From NCBI RefSeq assembly GCF_003369795.1, contig NZ_CP026730.1:1984001-2048000 (forward strand): a stretch of 64,000 bases of DNA, given 5' to 3'. The stretch comes from Streptomyces sp. CB09001 (GTDB lineage Bacteria > Actinomycetota > Actinomycetes > Streptomycetales > Streptomycetaceae). Under the pieces are notes generated by a model, which was not told the DNA's origin, ran no database searches, and saw only the letters and a list, made by a program, of their open reading frames with translations. Within the stretch, counting starts at the first letter, position 1, and each line of letters begins with the position of its first letter. A program made the position numbers and the translations under genes. Shown in pieces: positions 44,130 through 51,813 of the stretch.

Positions 44130-45403
44130 GCGGTTCTCTCCGAGGTCAAGGGGGCGGTGCGGGGCGGGGCGGGGTTCGGCAGTACGGCCGTCACCTCGAA
44201 GCCGGCGGCGTCCCGGCGCGGTCCGGCGTCGAGTGTGCCGCCCACGCTGCGGGCCCGCTCGCGCATGCCGACGAGGCCGAAGCCCGGGGTGCCCGCCGGG
44301 TCGGGCCCGGTGCCGTCGTCGGTGACGGACAGGCACAGGGCACCCGGCTCGGTGTGCACCGCGACGCGGACGGACGGTGTGGGCCCCGCGTGGCGTACGG
44401 CGTTGGTCAGCGCCTCCTGGGTGATGCGGTAGACGGCGGCACCGACCGCGGGCGGGACGTCGTCGGCGCGCACCGACAGGTCGACGTCCGCTCCGGCGAG
44501 CCGGGCGCTCTCCGCCAGGTCGGGCAGCCCGCTCAGGCCGGGCAGCGGGCCCCGGGCGTCGGGGACACCGGCGGTGTCCTGCGCCCGGAGCACTTCGAGG
44601 GTGGTGCGCAGTTCGCCGCGCGCGGAGCGGCAGGTCTCGGCGATGTCGTCGAGGGCCTTGGCGACGGCCTCCCGGTCCAGGCGTTCGGGGTCGGCGGTCA
44701 GGACGTGGGCGGCGACCGAGGTCTGCACGCCGATGAGGGTGATGCTGTGCGCCAGCAGGTCGTGCAGGTCCCGGGCGACGCGCAGGCGTTCCTCGGCGAC
44801 GCGGCGCCGGGCCTCCTCCTCGCGGGTGCGTTCGGCGCGTTCGGCGCGCTCCACGATGGCGGCGACGTACTGGCGGTAGTAGCGGACGTCGATGCCGCAG
44901 AAGAGGATGGCGATGACCCAGCCGGAGATGCGGATCAGTTCGAGCGCCTGGTGGGTGTCGACGGTGAGCATGATGCTCACGGACGCGGTGAGGACGGCGA
45001 TGCCGGTCAGGATGGTGCGCAGGGGGCGGCCGGTGACCGCCAGCGTGTAGAGCGCCACGTAGGAGGCGGGGCCGACGGCGGTGTGGTTGTTGTCCATCCC
45101 GTGGTACGGCCCGACCAGGGCGAACAGGGCGGCGAGCACCAGCAGCGGGTGGCGCCGCCGCCACACGATCGGGACGTGCGCGGCGACCAGCAGCGTCCAG
45201 CCGAGGGCGTCCGGGCGGCGGCCGTCGTCGGTGAACAGCGCCAGGCAGACGGCGCCGAGGAGGAGGGCCGCGGCGAGCACGGCGTCGTTGCGGGTGCCGT
45301 GCTCGGCCGTGCGGGGATCGCGGTTGATCGCGGCGATGATCCGCTCGGCCCTGCGGGGCCGGGCGGTCCGCCGCCGGTTCGTCGCTGTCGTGGTTGCCTG
45401 CAC
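44126..45403 (-). CDS. Sensor histidine kinase (NarL-partner, HisKA_3 type)
   Basis: A 425-residue membrane kinase. About four to five membrane segments occupy residues 40-175, with little extracellular sequence. A charged linker leads to the HisKA_3 dimerisation domain with His214 in RVARDLHDLLAHSITL. The ATPase domain (about 310-415) has the N-box ITQEALTNAVRHA and G-boxes TDDGTG and GFGLVGMRERA. The GTG at 45403 follows GGAGG at eight bases. Short loops suggest sensing in the membrane, e.g. of a lipid or antibiotic. It sits between the MMPL exporter (67-base gap) and its regulator. Confidence 0.94.
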   Translation of the reverse strand: MQATTTATNRRRTARPRRAERIIAAINRDPRTAEHGTRNDAVLAAALLLGAVCLALFTDDGRRPDALGWTLLVAAHVPIVWRRRHPLLVLAALFALVGPYHGMDNNHTAVGPASYVALYTLAVTGRPLRTILTGIAVLTASVSIMLTVDTHQALELIRISGWVIAILFCGIDVRYYRQYVAAIVERAERAERTREEEARRRVAEERLRVARDLHDLLAHSITLIGVQTSVAAHVLTADPERLDREAVAKALDDIAETCRSARGELRTTLEVLRAQDTAGVPDARGPLPGLSGLPDLAESARLAGADVDLSVRADDVPPAVGAAVYRITQEALTNAVRHAGPTPSVRVAVHTEPGALCLSVTDDGTGPDPAGTPGFGLVGMRERARSVGGTLDAGPRRDAAGFEVTAVLPNPAPPRTAPLTSERTA

Positions 45404-45470
45404 GCGTCCATCCTCCGCGACGGGCGCGCCCCTCCGGGAGGGGAGGGGCGCGCTCCGGTCGCCGGGCACC

Positions 45471-47549
45471 TCAGACACCGACGGGCTCCCGTAGCTCGTC
45501 CGGGGCGGACCGGCCGGGCTCCCGGGACAGCCGCCCCGGCCACCACACCCGGCGTCGCAGGGCGACGCTCGCGCTGGTGACCAGGTAGGTGCGGACGAGG
45601 AAGGTGTCGAGCAGGACGCCGACCGCGATGACGAAGCCCAGCTCGACCAGCTGCACCATCGGCATGCTGGTGAGCACGGCGAAGGTGGCGGCGAGGACCA
45701 GCCCGGCCGAGGCGATGACGCCGCCGGTGGTGCGCAGCGCGGACAGGGCGGCCTCGGTGGGTTCGGCGCCGTTCAGGGACTCCTCGCGCATGCGGTGCAT
45801 CAGGAAGATGCCGTAGTCGACGCCGAGGGCGACCAGGAAGACGAAGGAGAGCAGGCCGAGCCCGGGGTCGGTGCCCTCGAAGCCGAAGAGGGGATCGAAG
45901 ACGAGGCCGCCGATGCCGAGGGCCGCACCCCACACGGCGACGACGGCGGCGACCAGGATCAGCGGCGCGACCAGCGAGCGCAGCAGCACCGTGAGGATCA
46001 GCAGGACCGACAGGAGCACGAGCGGTACGACGATGGCGGTGTCCCGGGCGTTGGTGTCCTCCAGGTCGATCTGCTCGGCGCTGGGGCCGCCGACGTAGGA
46101 GCCGTCGAGCCTGTCGCGCAGGGTCTCGATGGTGGCGGACTCGGCGGCCGACTGGGGCGGCGCGGAGGCCAGTACGGTCAGTTCCGTCCAGCCGCCGCCG
46201 CTGCGCCCGGCCTCGGCGCTCTCGACGCCGCGGGTGTCGCGGATCTCGGCGAGGGCGGCCTCGGCGCGGTCGGTGGGGCTGATGACGCTGATCGGCTGGG
46301 TGCCGGACTCCGGGTAGGCGTCGGCGAGGGTCTCCATCGCGGCGATCGCGTCGGGGCGGGTGGTGAAGGAGTCCTCCTGCTTGAGGTTGCCGGGCAGGGC
46401 GAAGGCGCCCAGCGCGAGCGCGCCGAGCAGGACGGCGCCGCCCACCAGGACGGTGCGGGGCCGGCGTTCGGCGGAGCTGCCCATCGCGGCGAACAGCGAC
46501 CGGCGGGCCTTGGGGGTGCTGCCGTAGCGGGGCACCAGCGGCCAGAAGACGCGGCGGCCGAGCAGGACGAGGAGCGCGGGCAGCAGGGTCAGCATGGCGG
46601 CCAGCGCGCACAGCACGCCGACGGTGCCCAGGGGGCCCATGCCCCGGCTGGAGTTGAGGTCGGCGGCGAGCAGGCACAGGAGTCCGGCGGCGACGGTGCC
46701 GGAGGAGGCCAGGACGGCGGGTCCGCAGCCGCGCAGGGCGGCGAGCATGGCGTCGTACGGCCGCTCGATGCGGCGCAGTTCCTCGCGGTAGCGGGAGACC
46801 AGCAGCAGCGCGTAGTCGGTGCCCACGCCGAAGACGAGGATGGTCATGATGCCGCTGCTCTGGCCGGAGACGGAGGTGCCGAAGGTCTGGTTGAGGCCGT
46901 AGGCGACGCCCATGGAGAGGTAGTCGGCGAGTCCGGCGACGGCGAGCGGGACGAGCCACAGGAAGGGGCTGCGGTAGATGAGGATCAGGAGGAGGGCGAC
47001 CACCGCGGCGGTGGTGTAGAGCAGCGGGCCGTCGAGGGAGTTGTAGACCTCGGAGGCGTCGGTGGCGAGCGCGCCGGAGCCGCCTACCTCGACGCCGAGC
47101 CCGTCGCCCCCCTGGGCGATGTCCCGTACGTCGTTGACGAGTGCGTCGCGGGCCTTCTCGTCCGTGCCGGGCTCGGTGGAGGCCACCGGATACATGAGGG
47201 TGGTGCCGTCCTTGGACGGGATGCCCGCCGGGCGGCCGGTGAGTTCGTGCGCCGCGGCGATCTCGGCGACCTGCCCGGCGGCGGTGGCCCGGTCGGCGGC
47301 GGTCAGTCCGCCGTCGCGGTGGTAGACGAGGACCATCTCGGTGGCCTCGCCGCCCGGCAGCCGCTCCTGGATCTTGGCGACCTGCGTCGAGTCGGCGCTC
47401 GCCGGCAGGTAGTCGACGGCCCGGTCGCGCTGCACGTCGCCGAGTTTCGCCGCGAACGGCGAGGCGATCGCCAGCACGGCGATCCACAGTCCGAGCACCA
47501 GCCAGGGCACGGCCCGTCGCCGCCCCGCGCCTGTCGTTGTGGCCCCCAT
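45471..47549 (-). CDS. MMPL-family (RND-like) exporter
   Basis: A 692-residue transporter with the two-repeat RND layout. One N-terminal membrane segment, a first extracytoplasmic domain (about 35-165), a block of membrane segments with VFGVGTDYALLLVSRYREEL, a second extracytoplasmic domain and a second block with FLVALGVDYGIFLMHRMREE. The paired GxDY motifs are the family proton-relay signature. Actinobacterial MMPL proteins export lipids, siderophores or antibiotics. Cargo here is unknown. It heads the exporter-kinase-regulator unit and has two palindromic sites about 95-140 bases upstream. Confidence 0.93.
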   Translation of the reverse strand: MGATTTGAGRRRAVPWLVLGLWIAVLAIASPFAAKLGDVQRDRAVDYLPASADSTQVAKIQERLPGGEATEMVLVYHRDGGLTAADRATAAGQVAEIAAAHELTGRPAGIPSKDGTTLMYPVASTEPGTDEKARDALVNDVRDIAQGGDGLGVEVGGSGALATDASEVYNSLDGPLLYTTAAVVALLLILIYRSPFLWLVPLAVAGLADYLSMGVAYGLNQTFGTSVSGQSSGIMTILVFGVGTDYALLLVSRYREELRRIERPYDAMLAALRGCGPAVLASSGTVAAGLLCLLAADLNSSRGMGPLGTVGVLCALAAMLTLLPALLVLLGRRVFWPLVPRYGSTPKARRSLFAAMGSSAERRPRTVLVGGAVLLGALALGAFALPGNLKQEDSFTTRPDAIAAMETLADAYPESGTQPISVISPTDRAEAALAEIRDTRGVESAEAGRSGGGWTELTVLASAPPQSAAESATIETLRDRLDGSYVGGPSAEQIDLEDTNARDTAIVVPLVLLSVLLILTVLLRSLVAPLILVAAVVAVWGAALGIGGLVFDPLFGFEGTDPGLGLLSFVFLVALGVDYGIFLMHRMREESLNGAEPTEAALSALRTTGGVIASAGLVLAATFAVLTSMPMVQLVELGFVIAVGVLLDTFLVRTYLVTSASVALRRRVWWPGRLSREPGRSAPDELREPVGV

Positions 47550-47642
47550 CTGGCGGGCCTCCCTCCGGTGGATGTCTGGGTGGGTCTCCAGACTTCCGCC
47601 GGCGGGGCGGCGACGCGTCGGGCGTGAGGGCGAGCCTCGGGC

Positions 47643-47687
47643 TACTGCCCGGGGAGACGCGGGGCCGTCGTTACTCCCCGGGGAGTA
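47643..47687 (-). promoter_or_regulatory. Pair of related palindromic sites upstream of the MMPL operon
   Basis: A perfect 16-base palindrome TACTCCCCGGGGAGTA (47672-47687) and a related TACTGCCCGGGGAGAC (47643-47658), identical at 13 of 16 positions and 29 bases apart. They lie between the MMPL start codon and the next gene upstream, where the response regulator encoded in the operon could bind. Confidence 0.6.
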
Positions 47688-47696
47688 CGGCGGCGG

Positions 47697-48851
47697 TCAG
47701 GCCTGGTCGACCACCCACTTGCCGTCCTCCTCGTCGTCGACGCGCACCTCCAGTTCACGCAGGCCCATGCCCGCGTCCCACAGCTCCCTGAAGCGCTTGA
47801 GCCGGTCCCGTACGTAGTCCTGGCGTGCGGTGAGCCGGGTGCGGACGTTGACGTCCCGCAGGTCCTGCTCGATCTCGAACGACACCTCCTCGTCGTAGAG
47901 GATGAAGTCGTTGGTGGTGCCGCGCTGGAGGTGCGGGGGCAGTTCCGGCAGGACCGCCACGCGGACGTCGATGCGGCGCAGCTCCTGCTCCTCGCACAGC
48001 CGCAGCAGCCGGTCGTCGAGTTCGCGGGCGCTCTCCAGCAGGAACAGGCGGCGCACCGTGACGCCCTGTTCGTCGATGGCCGCCTGCTGGGCGTCGAGGT
48101 AGCGCCCGGCGGGCTCGCTGGTCCAGAACTCCCGGTCGACGGAGGTGCTGGTGGCGAGGATGGACTGCTCGGCGGCGCGGGTGAGGGTGAGCATCCAGTC
48201 GTGGTTCTCGCCGGGACACTCGGCGCTCAGGTTGGTGAGGTCCGCCATGTGCCCGACCACCCGGGACATCTCCAGGTGGACGAAGGTGTGCAGGATGGAG
48301 GGGCTGGGCAGCAGGACGTCGGCGAAGCCCTTGGCCAGGTCGGGCAGCCGGTCGATGCGGACCGGTTCCAGCGTGCGGGCGGCCTCGGAGGACCGGTGGT
48401 CGACCTGGGTGACGTGGGTCTCGACCAGCTGCTTGACGTCCTCGGTGTGCCGGGTCAGGCCCGACTTCAGCTCGGTGTCGTACCGGCTGAGACCGTCGCG
48501 TACGGCGGTGGTGTTCTCGGCGAGTGCGTCCTCCACCCGCCGGGTGTGCTCCTCCACCCGCCGGGTGTGCTCCTCCAGCCGGGTGTGCTCGTTCAGCCGG
48601 TCCGGTCCGGGGCGCGGGGCCAGGCCGAGGACGTACTGGACGGCCAGCGCGGCGGCGGCGCAGAGCACGGCGGCCCCGAACTGCCGCGGGGTGCCGCCGT
48701 CCGGGTCCAGGAGGGCCGCGACGCTCCAGAAGAGGCCGCCGACGACCACGGCGACCAGCAGCATGCGGGTCCAGGGGGACTCGCCCCTCGGGTCGATCGG
48801 GTTGGTGGTGCGGGGCGTGTCGTCGGGTCGGGGTGACTGTGCCGTGCTCAT
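47697..48851 (-). CDS. Membrane-anchored coiled-coil protein of unknown function
   Basis: A 384-residue protein. Two adjacent hydrophobic segments (MLLVAVVVGGLFWSVAALL and FGAAVLCAAAALAVQYVLGL) anchor the N terminus. A coiled coil with EEHTRRV heptads spans about residues 85-150. The C-terminal soluble domain (from about 190) includes WMLTLTRAAEQSILATSTS, VTVRRLFLLES and FILYDEEVSFEI, faintly reminiscent of PLD-like folds. I do not recognise a named family with confidence. The ATG at 48851 follows GGGGGAGAG. It lies 98 bases downstream of the SCO2521-like gene on the same strand and may belong to that cluster. Confidence 0.78.
   Translation of the reverse strand: MSTAQSPRPDDTPRTTNPIDPRGESPWTRMLLVAVVVGGLFWSVAALLDPDGGTPRQFGAAVLCAAAALAVQYVLGLAPRPGPDRLNEHTRLEEHTRRVEEHTRRVEDALAENTTAVRDGLSRYDTELKSGLTRHTEDVKQLVETHVTQVDHRSSEAARTLEPVRIDRLPDLAKGFADVLLPSPSILHTFVHLEMSRVVGHMADLTNLSAECPGENHDWMLTLTRAAEQSILATSTSVDREFWTSEPAGRYLDAQQAAIDEQGVTVRRLFLLESARELDDRLLRLCEEQELRRIDVRVAVLPELPPHLQRGTTNDFILYDEEVSFEIEQDLRDVNVRTRLTARQDYVRDRLKRFRELWDAGMGLRELEVRVDDEEDGKWVVDQA
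48531..48590 (-). repeat. In-frame 21-base tandem repeat encoding EEHTRRV heptads
   Basis: Two identical 21-base units (48531-48551 and 48552-48572), starting CTCCACCCGCCGGG on the plus strand, and an 18-base partial copy (48573-48590). Each unit encodes one coiled-coil heptad, so copy number change lengthens the coil without breaking the frame. Confidence 0.85.
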
Positions 48852-48949
48852 CTCGCTCTCTCCCCCCGTTGGGATGCGCGTCGGATCGTGCGGGGATGTG
48901 TGTGCGGTGACGGGCGTGCGGTGCTGCGCGTGCCGGACGGCGGGTTCGG

Positions 48950-49930
48950 TCAGGGAGCCGGTTCCACCTCCCGGTGGGCTGCGGGAATGGCGTGCAGGGT
49001 GAGCTGGTCGCGGATGCGCTGCACCAGGGCCTGCCACTGCCGGGTGAAGCCGGGACGTTCCTCCAGCGGGTCCCACAGCGCGGCCAGTTCGCGGCCGACC
49101 CGGGCGCCCGGCATCCACAGGTGCAGGAGGTGGTCGACGGCCGGGCGCAGGGTCCGTACGACGGCGCCGGCGTCGTGGGCGGCCCCGGCGCCGAGGCGGA
49201 GGCCGTCGAGCATGCGGACGACGGTGGTGAGCAGCCAGTCGTGCAGGGCCAGGTCGTCGCAGAGCGCGGCCAGTTCGGCGCCGGTGACGGTCTCGGGCAC
49301 GCGCAGGCGTACGGTGCGCAGTTCGTCCTCGGCGAGGGTGAACCGTTCCAGCGAGGGACCCTCGCCGGGGGCCGCGGGCAGCGCCGCCCAGCGCAGCCGG
49401 GTGGGCCGGGACCGGAAGGGCGGGCGCTGGTCGAGCAGGGGGTGGCGCAGCACCCGGGTGAGCAGGCCGTCGGCGATGAGTCCGACGTCGAGGTCGCCGT
49501 GGCGGGGGCCGCCGAGGACTCCCTGCGCGACCGCCTCGTGCGGGAGTTTGCCGAGCGGTTCGACGACGCCGGGCCGCACCAGGTACTCGCCCCAGGGGCG
49601 TCGCTGGTCGGGTCCGGTGCCGGGCAGGCGGCAGTGCGCGGAGGTCTGCAGGACGCGGCCCTCGGTGAGCGCGGCGTGCGCGGTGACGGTGCCGACGGCG
49701 CGGATGCGGGCGCCGTTGGCGCTGGGCAGCGGGCAGTCGACGCCGGTGAGGGTGTCGGGGGAACGCGCGTAGAGGCCGGGGCGTTCGGAGAGCAGCACGC
49801 GTTCGTCGGCGCGCAGGCCGAGGAGCTGGGCGGCGGACCGGATGTCGAGGGCCTGCCGGGCGGGCAGCAGACAGGTGCGGATCTCGCCGCAGGCGAGGAC
49901 GGCGGGCGGGGTGCTCTGCCGCGGCGCCAT
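48950..49930 (-). CDS. SCO2521-like family protein, function unknown
   Basis: A 326-residue soluble protein with no enzyme motif I can name. The N-terminal half is beta-rich (VLACGEIRTCLLPARQALDI, GLYARSPDTLTGVDCPLPSA). The C-terminal half is helical (LCDDLALHDWLLTTVVRMLD, HLLHLWMPGARVGRELAALW). It is the last of five closely packed genes; its ATG lies one base after the stop of the 49932-50897 gene. I recall that NCBI carries five co-occurring families named after SCO2521-SCO2525, and gene order and content here match. The individual assignment is from position and memory. Confidence 0.75.
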   Translation of the reverse strand: MAPRQSTPPAVLACGEIRTCLLPARQALDIRSAAQLLGLRADERVLLSERPGLYARSPDTLTGVDCPLPSANGARIRAVGTVTAHAALTEGRVLQTSAHCRLPGTGPDQRRPWGEYLVRPGVVEPLGKLPHEAVAQGVLGGPRHGDLDVGLIADGLLTRVLRHPLLDQRPPFRSRPTRLRWAALPAAPGEGPSLERFTLAEDELRTVRLRVPETVTGAELAALCDDLALHDWLLTTVVRMLDGLRLGAGAAHDAGAVVRTLRPAVDHLLHLWMPGARVGRELAALWDPLEERPGFTRQWQALVQRIRDQLTLHAIPAAHREVEPAP

Positions 49931-49931
49931 G

Positions 49932-50897
49932 TCAGGGCCCCGAGTAGTACACGTAGGAGATGCGGTCGGCGACCGAGTCGGGGACGGGCATGCGTTCCTT
50001 CCCGGAGCGGTCGGCGACCTGCGCCAGTGCTCCCGGGTCGACCTCGATCTGGTCGAGGATCACGCGGACGGCGTGCTCGACGGGGAGGAAGCGGGTGGGC
50101 AGGACGGAGCAGGTGCGGTAGGCGGCGAAGGGGTCCGCGCGCTCGTTGAGCTTCAGCAGGGCGGGCAGGTCGTCCCACTTGTCGGGGAAGCCGGTGGTGG
50201 TGTGCGGCTGGGGGGCGAGGACGGCCTCGCCCTCGTTGCGCAGGAGTCCGAGGCGGGCGAGCTGCCACACGGCGGCGAGGAAGGGGCAGGACCACAGGCG
50301 CTGCCCGTCGGCGTCGTCGCTCCACAGCTCGACGTCGAGGAAGACGGAGTGGCGGCGGGCCGCGGTCTCGTGCGGGGGCTGCCAGACCGCGGCGCGCTTC
50401 ATGGCCTGCGGGGCACGGGCGACGGGGCTGCGTTCGCCGTTGGCCAGCCAGCCGGTCTGCGCGGCGGGCGGGCGCAGGCCGTAACTGCCGGGCGGCGGGG
50501 ACTCGACGATGCGGGCGGCGACCGCTTCGGCGACGGGCACCTTGCCGGTGACGGCGCAGCCGGACTCGCGGGCCAGGTAGTCGACGGTCAGCCCGGCCCG
50601 CTCGGCCTCCGCGAGGAGCATGGGGACGACCTCGGCGGGGGTGGAGAAGCGGGTGAAGTAGTCGTCGATGAGGAAGCAGGTGCTGATCCGGGCCCGCTTG
50701 CCGCCGGCCCGGGCGGTGGCGGCGGTGCGGGCCGCCTCCACCCAGGGCCGTACTTCGGCGAAGTGCGCGCGCAGCCGTTCGGGTCCGGCCTCGAAGTCCT
50801 CCATGTAGAGGTGGCCCAGCTCCACGGAGAGATGGGCCAGCGGCACGGACTGGGTGCGCGGCTCGGCGGCGGTCTCGCGGAACACGGGCTCCGTCAC
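49932..50897 (-). CDS. SCO2522-like family protein, function unknown
   Basis: A 321-residue soluble protein. Conserved-looking stretches include VPLAHLSVELGHLYMEDFEA, RISTCFLIDDYFTRFSTPAE (around residue 80), HSVFLDVELWSDDADGQRLW and the C-terminal RISYVYYSGP. The middle resembles no enzyme I know; FLIDDYFTRF and LDVELW suggest an acidic active or binding site, but this is speculation. The GTG start overlaps the P-loop gene stop (GTGA), indicating coupled translation. Fourth gene of the five-gene cluster. Confidence 0.75.
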   Translation of the reverse strand: MTEPVFRETAAEPRTQSVPLAHLSVELGHLYMEDFEAGPERLRAHFAEVRPWVEAARTAATARAGGKRARISTCFLIDDYFTRFSTPAEVVPMLLAEAERAGLTVDYLARESGCAVTGKVPVAEAVAARIVESPPPGSYGLRPPAAQTGWLANGERSPVARAPQAMKRAAVWQPPHETAARRHSVFLDVELWSDDADGQRLWSCPFLAAVWQLARLGLLRNEGEAVLAPQPHTTTGFPDKWDDLPALLKLNERADPFAAYRTCSVLPTRFLPVEHAVRVILDQIEVDPGALAQVADRSGKERMPVPDSVADRISYVYYSGP

Positions 50898-51811
50898 AGC
50901 CGCCCCCAGTGGGTGTCGTCCGTCAGGCGCCGGGCGATCTCCTCCAGCGCCTCCAGGGTCTCCTTGTTCGCTATCTGGGTGGAGAGGACGTCTTCCTCGG
51001 TGATGAGCTGCTCCTGCCACTGGAGGATGGGTTCCAGCGGCACGATGCCGAGGACGACGCTGTCGCCGATGCGCTGTTCGGCGGCGAGCCGGCGCAGTGC
51101 CTCGTCGCAGGCCTGCATCCAGGTGGCCTGGGCGGTGGAGCCCTGGGACCACAGGGGTGACTCGGGGTCGGGCACGGCGGCCCGCACGAAGCGGATCGCG
51201 GCGCGCAGGGCGTCCTCGTCGTGGCCGCGTTCGACGCCGCCGCCGATGATGCCGTGTTCGGCGTGGACGAGTCCGGAGGCGGCGATCACGTGCTGGCGGG
51301 TCCAGCGGTGGAAGACCAGCCAGCGGAAGGGGACGTTGCGCATCCGGGGGTGGGCGGTGGCGTCGAGGACCATGTCGACGGCGTAGCTGCGGCCGGCGCT
51401 GAGGTCGACGAAGGTGACGTCGAACTCGTTGTTGAGCTTGAGCAGCAGGTCGACGCAGCGCTCCAGGGCCTCCTCGCCGGTGGCGAACTCGCCGCCGCCC
51501 GCGTCGCCGGGGAACAGCACCAGGCGGCCCGACTGGTTGGGGCGGGCGCGCAGCAGGGGGTGCTCGGTCTCCCGCCAGACGTCGATGCGGACCGGTTCCG
51601 CGGTGTCGCCCTCCAGGTAGGAGTGCAGGCCGCGCTCCTGGGTGCCGCGCATGGCGCTGGGCACGTCGAAGACGGCGGCGGCGGTGGGCGAGCCGAAGTC
51701 GAAGTCGACGTAGGCCACGTGGTCACCGGTGAGGGCGCGCTGGTAGGCCAGGTTGGCGCTGGTCACCGAGCGTCCCGTGCCTCCCTTGTCGGAGGCGGCG
51801 AAGACCAGCAC
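50894..51811 (-). CDS. SCO2523-like variant P-loop protein (ParA/MinD-related)
   Basis: A 305-residue SIMIBI-class NTPase relative. The deviant Walker A reads SDKGGTGRSV at residues 7-16. The signature Lys9 of ParA/MinD proteins is kept, but the usual GK lysine is Arg14, matching the name variant P-loop. Switch I-like VAYVDFDFGSPTAAAVF and Walker B-like VTFVDLSAGRSYAVDMVLD follow. It probably binds nucleotide and may act as a dimerising switch. Two GTGs compete; 51811 sits about eight bases after GGAGG, while 51817 overlaps the upstream stop but is too close to the ribosome-binding site. It overlaps the next gene by GTGA. Confidence 0.82.
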   Translation of the reverse strand: MLVFAASDKGGTGRSVTSANLAYQRALTGDHVAYVDFDFGSPTAAAVFDVPSAMRGTQERGLHSYLEGDTAEPVRIDVWRETEHPLLRARPNQSGRLVLFPGDAGGGEFATGEEALERCVDLLLKLNNEFDVTFVDLSAGRSYAVDMVLDATAHPRMRNVPFRWLVFHRWTRQHVIAASGLVHAEHGIIGGGVERGHDEDALRAAIRFVRAAVPDPESPLWSQGSTAQATWMQACDEALRRLAAEQRIGDSVVLGIVPLEPILQWQEQLITEEDVLSTQIANKETLEALEEIARRLTDDTHWGRL

Positions 51812-51813
51812 GC

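Noticed and set aside
48531..48590. CRISPR-like short tandem repeat
   Set aside because: Units are contiguous without spacers and encode heptads inside a coiled-coil gene.
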